A stretch of 64,000 nucleotides of DNA from Boothiomyces macroporosus (Eukaryota; Chytridiomycota; Chytridiomycetes; Rhizophydiales; Terramycetaceae). A program made the position numbers and the translations under genes. The notes under the pieces were generated by a model. It had not been told where the DNA came from, searched no databases, and saw only the letters and a program-made list of their open reading frames with translations. Where the stretch lies: the NCBI GenBank assembly GCA_027604185.1, contig JADGKB010000024.1, positions 62,001-126,000 on the forward strand, given 5' to 3'. Shown here piece by piece: positions 21,908 through 33,237 of this stretch. Every line of letters begins with the position of its first letter. The stretch's first letter is position 1.

Positions 21908-23172
21908 TTAAAGCTTTGCGCGAACTTTGGAGGCTTTTTCCAACGCTTGTTTCAAATCAGCAATCAAGTCGTGAATATCTTCGACACCAACTGAAATACG
22001 GATCAAGCTTTCTGTAATTCCAAGTTCTTTGCGGAGAGCTGGCGCAACTGATGCGTGGGTCATCACCACTGGTAATTCAGCCAAAGATTCAATTCCTCCT
22101 AATGATTCAGCCAATACAAATATTTTTAAATTAGACAAAAAGGCATTTGAAACGTCCAGGTTCGCATTTTTGATTCTGAATGATACCATACCGCCAAATC
22201 TATGTTAAATCAGAGTTTACCCATGTTGTTGGCGCTTTGCAAGTTCATGTTGTGGATGGGAAGGTAATCCAGGATAAATGACAGATTCAACTAGTGGGGA
22301 AGCTTCCAGATACTTTGCAACTGCGAGAGCGTTTTCTCCGTGACGTTGCATTCTCAAGTGAAGGGTTTTTAAACCTCTGTTTGCCATGAAGCAGTCAAAT
22401 GGAGAAGGAACACCTCCAATTGAATTTTGCAAGAATGCCAATCTCTCGTGCAATTCGTCGCTGTTTGTAACGGCTACACCCATAACTACATCAGAGTGTC
22501 CGTTGAGGTACTTTGTGACAGAGTGCACTACGATATCCGCACCTAGTGACAATGGTCTTTGGTTATATGAAGACATGAAAGTGTTGTCGACAGCCAAAAT
22601 AACTCCTGGATACGAATGGACAATATCTGCTACTGCCTTGATATCAACCAATTTCAAAGTTGGGTTTGTAGGAGTTTCAATCCATACCATCTCCAGTTAA
22701 TTTAATATTACTTTGGTGTTTGGCTTGATTGCCTTTCTGAGGTTATTTGGATCAAATAAATCAACAAAATCAACAGATACACCGTGGGTGGACAAAACTT
22801 TGGTAAAGTATCTAAAAGTGCCTCCATATACATCATTGACACTGACTAAATGTGATCCACTGGTCAATAATGAAGAAACGGTGGCAGTGGTAACCGAACC
22901 AGAAGCGAATGCCAATCCGTGCTTTCCACCTTCCAATGCGGCAACAGCTTCTTCAAAAGCTTTTCTGGTGGGATTTCCGGAACGTGAATAATCGAATCCC
23001 TACCATTAATATGGACTTGCCTTATGTTCACCGGCTTTAGCTTGTTGGAAAGTGGTTGAGAGGGAAATTGGTGGGATAACAGCCCCAGTGGTAGGATCTA
23101 CAATTAAATATACTTACCTGCATTTTGACCGGCATGGATTGCGAGAGTGTTGAATTTGTAATTGTTGCCCAT
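21908..23172 (-). CDS. CYS3: Cystathionine gamma-lyase (PLP enzyme)
   Basis: Cleaves cystathionine to cysteine in reverse transsulfuration. Motifs: FNTLAIHAGQNA, TGAVIPPISLSTTF, GFDYSRSGNPTR, GLAFASGSVTTA, DVYGGTFRY, MVWIETPTNPTLKLVD, the PLP-lysine region VHSVTKYLNGHSDVVMG, and SLGGIESLAELP. Exons: 23172-23118, 23097-23021, 22999-22712, 22690-22221, 22199-21908, giving 393 aa. Introns are 20-21 nt. The one at 23000-23020 begins GCAAGT (GC-AG), required by the HKGFDYSRSGNPT reading. Confidence 0.97.
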
Positions 23173-23535
23173 TTCGCTCTTAAATTTTTTTGGAAAGTGC
23201 AATTTACGAAATTGCACCAGGTGACGTGCTCACCAGTCTGACGCCAAAGATTACTAAATAGAGTTGATTTTTCCGGAATCAACTTGATGGCAGACTATCG
23301 CGTGTAAACATCGATTCTAAAGGAGCCGAAATAGAGTGCTTAGATTCCACGTAGCAAATACAGAATGCTCTCAGACTTTTGACGCCAAACCTTGACTGCC
23401 AGGCATCTTCCATCGCCCTTGGCACAAGTAGAGAATCTACACTGAAATATCCAGTTAACAGCCCTGTTGGTCTACCATAATCAATTTGCCGTGCTCTATA
23501 ACTTGCAGAATGAGAAAAAATTGCTTTTTGAAATT
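23173..23535. other. Intergenic region between divergent CYS3 and SEC24
   Basis: A 363-bp stretch without a supportable gene between two divergent start codons. It presumably holds both promoters. I see no repeat, tRNA or clear TATA element in it. Confidence 0.5.
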
Positions 23536-26500
23536 ATGGATCCTAATCAACCAATTTCAAATCAAGGTTTTTGAAAAATAATTATAGCAGGATTTAGGCC
23601 TTTCATAAGACCGCCTCAGAGTGATGCACAGGGAAATCCAGGAGTCAGAATGATGAGACCACAATTTCAACCTCGACCACCTGGAACCCCAACTGCACAG
23701 TTTCGCCCAATAATAAGACCAGGAGTCCCTTCTGCAGCACAAAATTCTCCTCAGATGAGTTCCCCAGGGAATATTTCAGTACCTAACCAGAATCCCTCAC
23801 CAGTTAGTTCAGCTCCATCTCCTGGTTCTGCAACACGCCGTGTATATCCTGGTCAAGTATTCCTCATTTAATATTAGCCAAATGCCGGTGGTAACATGCC
23901 ATCTCTCCCATATCAAGGATTTAGACCTCAAGTCACTCCAGATCAAAATACACTTGCTAACGTTCCAGTTAATTCAGGACTCCAAAATCAAAATTTTGCA
24001 GCCAAACCACCTACCCAACCTCAGCCAAGACCATTTATTCCACAGCCTTCTTTACCAAACCAACCAGCACCAAATTATCCTCAAGCAAATACAAATTATG
24101 GCCAGATCCCACAACCATTTACAGGAATCAATCAAAATCAGCCTACAAGAGAAGCTAATCAAGTAAATGGTGCAAGTGCGAATTTTGGTGCTCAACCTGC
24201 CCCAGCATTCAAAGTTCCACAACCATCTTTTGGAGTTCCACAGCCAAATTATCCAGCAAATCAACCTTCACAGCCAGTTCAGCCTGTACAATATGGAGTT
24301 CCACAACCAAACGCTTACCCAAATGCACCACAACCTGGTGGATATAACGGTATGCAACCAGGTCAGCCTCAACCAGGAATGCAACCAGGTATCCAAGGAA
24401 TACAGCCAGGTATGCAACCAGGAGTGCAGCCACAAATGGGTTTTGCACCACCAGTGAATGGATTCCAGAATATGTCCATTGGAGGGACACAAGTAATAAG
24501 TAATTAATTTAGCCTACGGGAATTAATTTAATGGCTGGTCCCCCTGCGATAGATAGCTTTGCTGCTCCCCCACCTCCATTGAACATCAAGCAACCATCTG
24601 TCACCCAATCAGCAACTGCGAATTCTGATCCTTTGTACAAGCGATGTACTTTAAATGCTTTTCCAAATTCGTCACAACTTCTTGGCAAATCCAAATTACC
24701 ATTGGGTATAATGCTTACACCGTTTAGACAATTACTGCCTGGTGATGTATTTCGTATTTAATTGTAGCCGGAAGTACCTGTAATTCAATCTCCTCAAATT
24801 GTAAGATGTCGTAGATGCAGAAGCTATATCAATCCATGGGTACAGTTTGTAGAACAAGGAACTAGATGGAAATGCAATATGTGTTCTTTAAGCAATGATG
24901 TTCCATCATTTTTCGATTGGGATCAAGATAACCGCAATAGAGTCGATCGTATGGCGAGACCTGAACTGAATTTGGGTGTGGTTGAATATATTGCTCCTCA
25001 GGAATATATGATACGTCCCCCTCAACCAGTGGTATTTCTCTTTGTAATTGATGTTTCCCAAGGTGCAGTTCAATCTGGCATGGTAGCCACCGCTGCAAAT
25101 GCAATTCTGGAGACGATTGATAAAATCCCAAATACTGATGATCGCACCAAAATCGGATTTATCACTTTCGATACTTCTATACACTTTTATAATCTAAACG
25201 TAAACCACTTCTAACTTAGTCCCACCTATCTGAACCACAAGTATTGATTGTTCCAGATCTAGAGCAACCATTCTTACCACTACCTTATGATTTACTAGTA
25301 CCTCTCAGTGAATCTAGAAATGTGGTTAAAGCTTTGTTGCGCAAGTTGCCATCGTTATACGGAACAACATTCCAGTCCTTATCAGCGACAGGAAAAGCAC
25401 TCCGATCAGCAGAAAAGTTGATTGGAGCAATAGGTGGGAAAATCATACTTTTACAACATGCATTACCCACACATGATGAAGGATGGTTGAAAGTGAGAGA
25501 AGATCCAAAATTGCTTGGCACACCAAAAGAAGTAGCACTACTCCAACCAGCAATTACATTCTACAAAACGTTTGCTGTGGACTGTTCAGGCGCTCAAATA
25601 TCACTTGACATTTTCCTCTTTAACGAGAAATATGCCGATGTTGCAACATTAAGTAATAACTGTTTAATATTAGGTGGTTTGGCTAAATTTACTGGCGGTG
25701 GTGTTTACTATTACCAAGGATTTAATGCATCTAAAGGAGAGGATGCAATGAAGTTTTCTTATGAGCTATCTCACCTCTTAACAAGACCATTAGGCTTGGA
25801 AGCAGTAATCCGAATTAGATCCACCAAGGCAATAAAAATGTCTGCCTTCCATGGTAACTTTTTCCTCCGATCTGCTGATCTGCTGGCGCTTCCAAACGTT
25901 AATCCAGACAATGCATACACTGTTGAATTACAAATATTGGAAGATATCAAAACACCCTCTATTTGCTTCCAAACTGCGGTTTTATATACTTCCAGTTCTG
26001 GCGAAAGACGAATTAGGGTATTGACTTTGAATGTTCCTGTCACTACAAGTTTATCAGAAGTATATATAGGGGCAGATCAAGCAGCAATAGCTGCATTACT
26101 CGTCAAGAAAGGTATACAGTGTTTAATTTTAGCTGTTGACCGAAGCTTGACATCTAAAATTGAGGATGCCAGAGATGCTCTTACATACAAGCTAACTGAA
26201 ATCCTCACATTCTATAAACAACAATTCAATCAAGCCACTCATCCTCAGCAGCTAATGATTGCAGAAAACTTGCGCCTATTGCCAATTTACATTCTCGGAA
26301 TGCTCAAAAATGTAAGTTTTATTAACATAGTTGTGTTTTAGAGACTCGAGCGTTATACCAAGTGACTTGCGCTCATACATGCTTGCATTACACTATGCAG
26401 CCTGTCCTGAATTCCAATTGGATAACTTGTATCCAAGATTCTGGAATTTATCGTCTTTACTAGCAGATCCTGCTATAGGTAAAAAAGATGAGAACGGAAA

Positions 26501-26938
26501 GCTTGTATATCCACAAAGATTGAACTTGAGTAGCGAAAAGTTGGACAGGACTGGTATATTCTTGTTGGAAAACGGATTACAAACCTTTATATGGATTGGT
26601 CGAAATGCAGATCTTTCCTTGTTAGCCAATGTATTTGGCCAACAAAGTTTGGATCAAGTAGTATGCGGAAAGGTATTTGCTGACTGACATAGACCACTTT
26701 ACCACGATTAGAAAACGATATTAATGCAAGAGTTTATGCATTAATCGATGATATCAGATTAACTAGATTATTGCAAGCAACTATCCACAGTCAATTATAT
26801 GTTGTTAGAGAAGACGGAGATCCTAGCTTGAGGATGTGGTTCCTCAGTCACTTGATAGAGGATCGCATTGAGAAACTACTGTCGTACCCACAGTTCTTGG
26901 CAACAATCAGAGAAAATGTTCAAAAAGCTAAAAGTTGA
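23536..26938 (+). CDS. SEC24: COPII coat subunit SEC24
   Basis: Cargo-binding subunit of the COPII inner coat at ER exit sites. The first ~340 residues are Pro/Gln/Asn-rich with degenerate QPGMQPG-type repeats. Then the zinc finger ([12 protein letters not shown]...CNMC), the trunk ([33 protein letters not shown]), the beta-sandwich, the helical domain ([14 protein letters not shown]) and the gelsolin-like domain. Exons: 23536-23566, 23588-23856, 23878-24492, 24513-24746, 24768-25199, 25220-26311, 26331-26672, 26693-26938. The seven introns are 19-21 nt. The product is 1086 aa. Confidence 0.96.
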
Positions 26939-26967
26939 ATTCAATAAACTTCAATGAATAATATCTA

Positions 26968-28335
26968 TTAAGAAAATAAATAATGATCAAGGATCCTTTC
27001 GCATTCCTCATGGTCAAGTAATTCACCTTCCATCACCTTCAGAACATCCAGATACTCTGGCTTTCGCATACCAACTAAAACCGACCCAGATGATGCCGAT
27101 ATTAAAGTCTTGATTATGTTGTGAGTCAAGGGCAAGCCATTCCCAAACACTTTGTTGATCTCATCAAGCTTTGAGTTACCAGCCAGTGCACACAACTGGA
27201 CAACATGATCAAATAGTAAATCAGTTTCCTAAATTAAAGACAGTTACTTTTTTGTACTTTTTGATAAATGATTCTACAAACTCTGTTTCTAAATCGGAAT
27301 CTTTCAGGTATTCAAAATCTTTTTCCAGTTCTGGTTTCAAGTCCCTATCAAAGTACAGTTTACATGCCATTTCATTTGTAACTAGACGGGATAGATTGTC
27401 ACCGATGATTTGAGCGATACAAAATTTACTCAGGAGAATGGAATCAGTGATATCGCCTTCTAGTTTGCTTTCCAGTTCTTGTTCCAACTGTACAACCTTT
27501 TCAAACTGCAGTGTGACTTTTTCATTGATTTCATGATCATTCAGAGGTCGTTTAACTAATTTCAAAACTCCGTTTGGTGTAATTGCGTTGAAGGGCCTGT
27601 TTGTAATTTGGTAGATTCCTTGATCAATCATTTTCTCTGCCAAACTATCTCCAAATTGTGAATTGATGGCATTCTGTTCAAACAGATTCAAAGGGTATTG
27701 AACAACTTCAAATCCATCCATACCAACAAATTTAGTTACATCGAAATGATCTGGCGCAGATTGAATTCCAATTGAATTCGAACAGATCCCAAAACGCTTA
27801 ATTCTGCCATCCTTTACTTCCTGCTGTAAATAACTTGAAGATGTGTCAATCATTTCCATTAACCTTTGCTTTCCAATCAATCCTCCTTGAACTTGAAGTA
27901 ACCTTTCAGGATTGTTCAACATGAAAATATCCAGATAATCAACTTGAAGCCTTTTCAATGACTCCGTGATAGAGTATTGGAGGTAATCTGGATGAATAGA
28001 GTAAAAGGAATCTTTAATTTGAAAGCATTCCTTGAAGTTGGTTTTTCCATTGTAAATATATCCCGCCTTTGTCGAGAGAGTCAAATGCTAAATTATATTG
28101 ATATTACCGACCGCAAGTTGGGATATTGCGATACTATGGATCCTATAGCCGCCTCCCTTGCTCCGTTTCCAAAATGTGAGCTGGTATCAATCAAATTTAT
28201 TCCATTTTCGATCGCTTCTTTCAATGCAAATGGGTTGAATGATCGAAAAGTCCCAAAACCTATTTTTGACAGTAATTTGCCGGATTTGGGGATCTTTTCG
28301 TACAGTATTTTTGGATATTCTTGCAGCCTTGGCAT
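26968..28335 (-). CDS. Aldo-keto reductase-like protein with altered catalytic residue
   Basis: An AKR TIM barrel of the group that carries LNNPE/LHNPE motifs. Seen: IGFGTFRSF, INLIDTSSHFGNG, LSTKAGYIYNG (conserved Lys), LKRLQVDYLDIFMLNNPE, RFGICSNS, YPLNLFEQNA, NRPFNA, and a C-terminal GSVLVGMRKPEYL. The usual catalytic Tyr of DT..xYGNG is Phe here, so classical reductase chemistry is doubtful. A Glu-rich helical insertion lies before the last motif. Introns: 28088-28107 (20 nt) and 27239-27257 (19 nt). The product is 442 aa, longer than typical AKRs (about 320). The substrate cannot be assigned. Confidence 0.82.
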
Positions 28336-28447
28336 TTTTTTGAAGTAAAAATTTCAAGATTGTGATTTAGGTGGCATTGAATAGATGATCCTACTACTTT
28401 GAAAACTACTGCGAGCATCGAACTGCGGAACGGCCCTATAACTTGAA

Positions 28448-28668
28448 TTAGTGGAAGCGCATTGATGCAACCCGATACCTGATGATGGATTCAATGATTG
28501 CGTAAATCTCACCCAACAGCAAGATCAAAATCAATTAGCGATTCGTAATCCTTTGTTCGAATTCCTTTTTCATATATTTGGCAGCCGCCTCTGGGTCGCG
28601 TCTGTGCGCAACAGAGGTAAAATCTCCTTTGTTGATCACTAAAACTTATGCCTTCTTGTCAACTCATG
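28448..28668 (-). other. Possible small membrane-protein gene with an in-frame TAA
   Basis: One minus-strand frame reads GDFTSVAHRRDPEAAAKYMK and continues hydrophilic to a TAA at 28535-28537. It then goes on in the same frame through a hydrophobic stretch (LILILLLGEIYAIIESII) to a stop at 28448-28450. An ATG at 28668 could join through a 25-nt intron (28640-28664). I found no standard intron that removes the TAA. It may be two unrelated frames, a decayed gene or a small protein with unusual expression. It overlaps the 5' end of the RRM gene. The rest of 28336-28647 shows nothing else. Confidence 0.25.
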
Positions 28669-29459
28669 TTTCCTCCCAACTCAGATCAATCGCTTATTCA
28701 TTTGATTGGCTTAAATCTTGTTGTAGTAAAGAATATCCCACCAACCCTATCAGCTGACACCCTGTGCAAATACTTTGAATCTTTCGGTACAATACTAAAG
28801 TTCCACCTGCAGAAATCTAACCGAGGTTTTTCAATATTTACGTAGATCATAATGAAGCATTATTACTATACCACAATCCCAAGTCCGCCGAAAAGCTGCT
28901 GAACCAAAACCTGGTTGGAATCGGAGGTAACCTGATATTCATACCAGGATTTTATGTTGAAAAGTGTGAGCTAAAGAGGCATGCATACTTTATCAACCGC
29001 AAAGACATTGTTTATTCCCCTGTATCTGATGCTACCTTTTTTGACGAAGACTTGACTGCGAATTCATCAGTCAGCGAGCAAGAAACCAAGTCCCAGGTTT
29101 CAATGAATAACGACTGCAATCCACTCGTTGACAGCTATGCTTCATTATTCGCAAACTCTTATCTGTTTTTGGAAAAGTTTAGCGGTACTTGAACGATAAC
29201 TATAGATGATTGGGGAATAACCGAGTTGATTCAATTGGTGAACAGAAAGTTTATCGTCCTAGACAGAGTGTTGGGTATATTAGACTTTCTGCATGTCTGG
29301 GACTATATCAAAAAGATTAGGACCACTGCAAGAAATGTCCGTCTTTCTTTGGAGTCTAAACCTGCCGGAAAGCCGTTGGTTGATAATTATCTGGCTTTGG
29401 AACAAACTGCTAAAGAAATTATTAAAGAGGCTCATCACATTATTGTATCAATGAATTAA
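28648..29459 (+). CDS. RRM-containing protein of unknown function
   Basis: A putative RNA-recognition motif lies near the N-terminus: LVVVKNIPPTLSADTL (RNP2-like), FGTILKFHL, ALLLYHNPKSAEKLL and GIGGNLIFI. The rest is predicted helical with no recognised domain. Introns: 28826-28845 (20 nt) and 29185-29205 (21 nt). The unspliced frame reads RGFSIF, resembling RNP1 but ending at a stop, so the splice is preferred. The product is 256 aa. The start could instead be the ATG at 28666. No orthologue recognised. Confidence 0.65.
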
Positions 29460-29601
29460 CACTAGAAAAAGGAACACCAAAAGCTTGAATAAGCTTGCTA
29501 TCACTTGATTCAATAAATTTCTTGTAGCAATACGCTTTATTTCCTAATTGCAGTGAAACTCCTGTCAAACTTCGCGTTAAATTCTTTGACACGTCATTTC
29601 A

Positions 29602-30258
29602 ATGAGGGGAATAGACAGAAATGTGATTAAATGGCTGGACAGTCTTGATTTAGGAATATCATACAGCCACCCCAAAAGAGACTTTGCAAATGGATACATA
29701 ATCGCAGTCATTTTTGCACATTACTATCCAGGCCAGTTACAGCCATGGACACTATACACAGGAAACTCTGAACAGCAAAAACAAAACAATTGGGTAATTA
29801 ATTCTGATTCTAGATGGTTATTTCCAAGTGTACTCGGTATTAATCTAGTCTTTGCCAAAAACAATATCAATATTCCAAAACTGGCTATTGAAGCAGTGAT
29901 GAAATGTCAGAATGGAGCTGCGGTTCATTTTATAGAAAATATTTATACACTACTTACAAAAAAACCGTATTTAATTGTTGATGTAGTGTCAAGCATCTGT
30001 CTGAACCAGAGACACCAGAAATTGTACCGCATTTTGCATTGCCTACTACTTCGAATGCGATAAAAATAATGTCTGAATCACCTGCTAAAGTATTTTTGGT
30101 TAATGTAGGCTAAAGTGGTGTTGGAAGCGCACCAAGAGTTTCTGAAAGAATTGAGAAAGCAAAGGAGGCAAGAAATCAAGGATATTATTAAACAGCAACA
30201 AAAGGTTTCAAAGGTTGTAGAGAACAGAGTTCAACAAATTAAAGTGAAGCAGTGTTAG
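29602..30258 (+). CDS. SPATA4: SPATA4-like calponin-homology protein (flagellar)
   Basis: CH_2-type domain found in axoneme-associated proteins such as SPATA4 and SPEF1: VIKWLDSLDLGISYSHPKRD, FANGYIIAVIFAHYYPGQ, SEQQKQNNW, then MVISKFFAKNNINIPKLAIE and CQNGAAVHFIENIYTLLTKK. A Lys/Glu coiled coil ends the protein. Introns: 29794-29813 (20 nt), 29830-29848 (19), 29967-29986 (20), 30090-30108 (19). Between the first two lies a 16-nt microexon (29814-29829) encoding MVISK plus one base. The product is 192 aa. It supports a flagellated life stage. Confidence 0.84.
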
Positions 30259-30302
30259 AATAAAGTATTTATTTAAAAGGCGTATATGTAAAAGTGAGCT
30301 GT

Positions 30303-32409
30303 CTAGTCAACTTCTTCCATTTGAGATTCAACAGCAGCATCTTCAAGTGGTGGGAGGTCTTCAACTTCCATTGGTTGTTCGTCTTCATCGATGCTCAAAC
30401 CTAATTTGATCATACGGTGGATACGGTTTGCAAAGGTAGATGGGTCATCGAGAGCAAATCCAGAAGACAATAGAGCAGTTTCGTAGAGCAAGAAGGTAAG
30501 GTCCTTGACGGTCTTGTCGTTCTTGTCTGCATCAGCTTTGGCTTTGAGGGAAGCAACAATAGCGTTTTCTGGGTTCAATTCCAAAGTCTTCTTGGAAGCC
30601 ATGTAAGCAGACATTGAAGAGTCGCGGAGGGCTTGTGCCTTCATGATTCTTTCCATGTTTGCGGACCAGCCGTACTGTCCAGTGACCAGCACGCAAGGGG
30701 AGTTGACGATTCTGTTGGACAAGACAACCTTTTCGACTTTGTCGCCCAAGATCTCCTTGATTTGGGTGCAGAGCGGTTCGTACTGGGTCTTGAGCTCTTC
30801 AAACTTTTTCTTTTCTTCTTCGTCTTCTTCCAATTCGAGGCCCTCCTTGGTGACAGAGACGAGCTTCTTTCCGTCAAACTCCTTCAATTGCTGGATAGAG
30901 TACTCGTCGATTGGGTCGACCAAGTACAAGACTTCAAAGCCCTTCTTCTTGAGTCTTTCCAAGAACGGAGCGGTTTCAACAGAGAGCTTGGACTCACCGG
31001 TGATGTAGTAGATGTCCTTTTGCTTTTCTGGCATGCGGGTGACATAGTCCTTGAGGGAGGTCATTTCTTCGCCAGACTTGGTAGAGTGGTAGCGGAGCAA
31101 CTCTGCAAGCTTGGCTCTGTTGGACGAGTCTTCGTGGATGCCAAGTTTGATGTTCTTGGAGAAGGCTTCGTAGAACTTTTTGAATTGCTCCTTGTCCTCA
31201 GCGATTTCAAAGAACATTTCGATGCACTTCTTGACCAAGTTCTTTCTGATGACCTTCAAGATCTTGTTTTGCTGCAAGACTTCACGAGAAATGTTCAGTG
31301 GCAGGTCTTCAGAGTCGACAATACCCTTGACAAACGAAAGCCACTCTGGGATGAGGTCTTCACAGTCGTCCATGATGAACACACGGCGGACGTAAAGTTT
31401 GATGTTGTTGCGCTTCTTCTTTTGTTCGAATTGGTCGAATGGAGCTCTGCTTGGGATAAAGAGAAGAGCCCTGAACTCTAATTGGCCTTCAACAGAAAAG
31501 TGCTTGACAGCCAAGTGGTCTTCCCAGTCGTTAGACAGAGCCTTGTAGAATGAAGCGTATTCCTCCTTGGTGATATCTTCTGGGTTTCTGGTCCAGAGCG
31601 GCTTAGTCTTGTTCAGCTCTTCGGTTTCCTTGGTGATCTCCTTGACCTTCTTGGTCTTTGGCTTTTCTTCTTCGTCGGTGATTTCCTCAATCTTTGGCTT
31701 GTCGGCATCTTCGCCTTCTTTGGCTTCTTCTTCGACCTCGACGTCCTTTTCGACTTCCTTTTCGACTACGAGCTGGATAGGATAGCCAATGAACTCAGAG
31801 TGCTTCTTGACGATTTCCTTGATCTTCTTTTCTTCAAGGTATTCAAGTTGGTCTTCCTTCATGTGCAAGCGCATCAACGTACCACGGCCAAGCGGTGGAT
31901 ATTTGGTGTCTCTGGTGATGGTGAAGGAGCCTCCAGCAGCAGATTCCCAAACGTATTGCTCGTCGTCGTTGTGCTTGGTAATGACTTCCACCTTGTCGGC
32001 AACCAGGTAGGCAGAGTAGAAACCAACACCGAATTGACCAATCATGGAGATATCGGCACCGCTGGATAGGGCCTCCATGAAGGATCTGGTTCCAGACTTG
32101 GCAATAGTACCCAGGTTGTTTACAAGGTCCGCCTTGGTCATACCGATACCAGAATCGCGGATTTCCAATACTTTGTTTTCCTTATCTGGAACAATTCTGA
32201 TGAACAGCTCCTTTTCGGCATCCAGCTTTGATGGATCAGTCAAGGACTCGTAACGGATCTTGTCGCAAGCATCAGAAGCATTGGAGATCAGTTCTCTCAA
32301 AAAGATTTCCTTGTTGCTGTAGAAAGTATTAATAATGAGGGACATGAGCTGCGTTAAAGAATATGCTTACCTGAGAGATCTCAGCTTGGAATGCAAAGGT
32401 TTCAGACAT
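30303..32409 (-). CDS. HSP90: Cytosolic HSP90
   Basis: ATP-dependent chaperone. N-terminal GHKL ATPase ([54 protein letters not shown]), charged linker rich in Lys/Glu, middle domain ([20 protein letters not shown]), and C-terminal domain ending MEEVD, the TPR-docking tail of cytosolic HSP90. The first exon is 39 nt (32409-32371), followed by a 22-nt intron (32349-32370). The product is 694 aa. Codon use (AAG, TTG, GTC, CTC) is visibly more biased than in the neighbours, as expected for high expression. RPAP3 in this window is one of its co-chaperones. Confidence 0.99.
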
Positions 32410-32491
32410 TGTTGATACTGAGGAAAAATTTTTGCATCATTCAAGTTTTAACAGATCCCAAGTCATGTGACTTTTGCAGCAGATTTGAATC

Positions 32492-32504
32492 GAAGGTTTT
32501 AGAA
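32492..32504. promoter_or_regulatory. Heat-shock-element-like site upstream of HSP90
   Basis: The + strand reads CGAAGGTTTTAGAAC, that is GAA-nn-TTT-nn-GAA. This is one mismatch from the alternating nGAAn/nTTCn heat-shock element. It lies about 85 bp upstream of the HSP90 ATG, in the ~225-bp gap behind RING1. The match is short and imperfect. Confidence 0.35.
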
Positions 32505-32635
32505 CAAAACGCCACTTTTAGATCACAGTAATGAGTGGTATTTGACGGGTAGAATTGATAGATCTATTGTGCTATTGCATGCGGTTAGTCGTACTTGCTT
32601 CTGTGTGTTGAAAATTATTTTAAAAGTGCTTTATT

Positions 32636-33237
32636 TCATTCGTGAAGTATTGTGGCACATGTTTCAATGGTGAATTGGGTGGTTGCTGTAAACCAGATTG
32701 GACTCCTAAGGTAAAAGATCATTACGCCAACCGTTTCATCATCTTTGAACCATATCAGCTTGCCCCTTGATTCATGCCCAATATTGACTTTGCTTAAATT
32801 GAATATTTTCTTTATTTGATCCTTTAGATTTTTGACAGTTGATCCTTTTCTAATCGTGAGTTTCAGTTCATGCTCTCCTTGGAACTCGATCAAAGACAAC
32901 TCTAGTTCATGCGGATCCAGTGTTTTTTGTTCCGGCTGTTTGCCTTTTGAATGGAATAATTTCTTGATCAAATCGTCAAATCTGGTATCTGGTCGTAAAC
33001 TTCGCTTTGTGGAACATGGAGCTCTGCATGTTGGACATTCTTTTTTGCTTTTTAGAAATTGCTTACCCTAAACGAAGACAATCCAATATACAATCATAGC
33101 AAAATCTATGCATACAGTTAGATGTCGCAGTTGCTTCTGAAATGATATTTAAGCATATTGCACAAGTAAAGTCTTTTTGAATATCAGAAATATTTCTTGT
33201 TAGTTTCTTTTTACAGAATTAAAACTGAATCTTTCAT
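32636..33237 (-). CDS. RING1: RING1-type E3 ubiquitin ligase (PRC1-like, RING plus RAWUL)
   Basis: RING finger CAICLNIISEATATSNCMHR-FCYDCI, then KKECPTCRAPC, followed by CSTKRSLRPDTRFDDLIKKL. The latter is diagnostic of the RING1/RING2 family that ubiquitylates H2A in Polycomb complex 1. The C-terminal ~80 residues (ELELSLIEF, KLTIRKGSTVKNLKDQIKKI) look like the ubiquitin-like RAWUL domain. Introns: 33196-33214 and 33048-33066 (19 nt each). The product is 187 aa. A further intron-like stretch near 32700-32720 would change the last residues and move the stop to about 32664; I cannot decide between the two ends. Confidence 0.82.

Noticed and set aside
28550..28575. GTTCGAATTCC as a tRNA B-box
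   Set aside because: No matching A-box, cloverleaf or acceptor stem could be built on either strand.
28820..28850. RGFSIF as an RNP1 motif of the RRM protein
   Set aside because: It lies in the sequence that must be removed as a 20-nt intron; reading through meets a stop at once.
30633..31481. Long open frame (282 aa) on the + strand opposite HSP90
   Set aside because: It is a mirror of the strongly codon-biased HSP90 gene. Composition is atypical, there is no family match, and the sense strand is certain.
31567..32253. Several + strand ORFs opposite the HSP90 charged linker
   Set aside because: Ser/Phe/Leu-rich shadows of Lys/Glu codons on the other strand.
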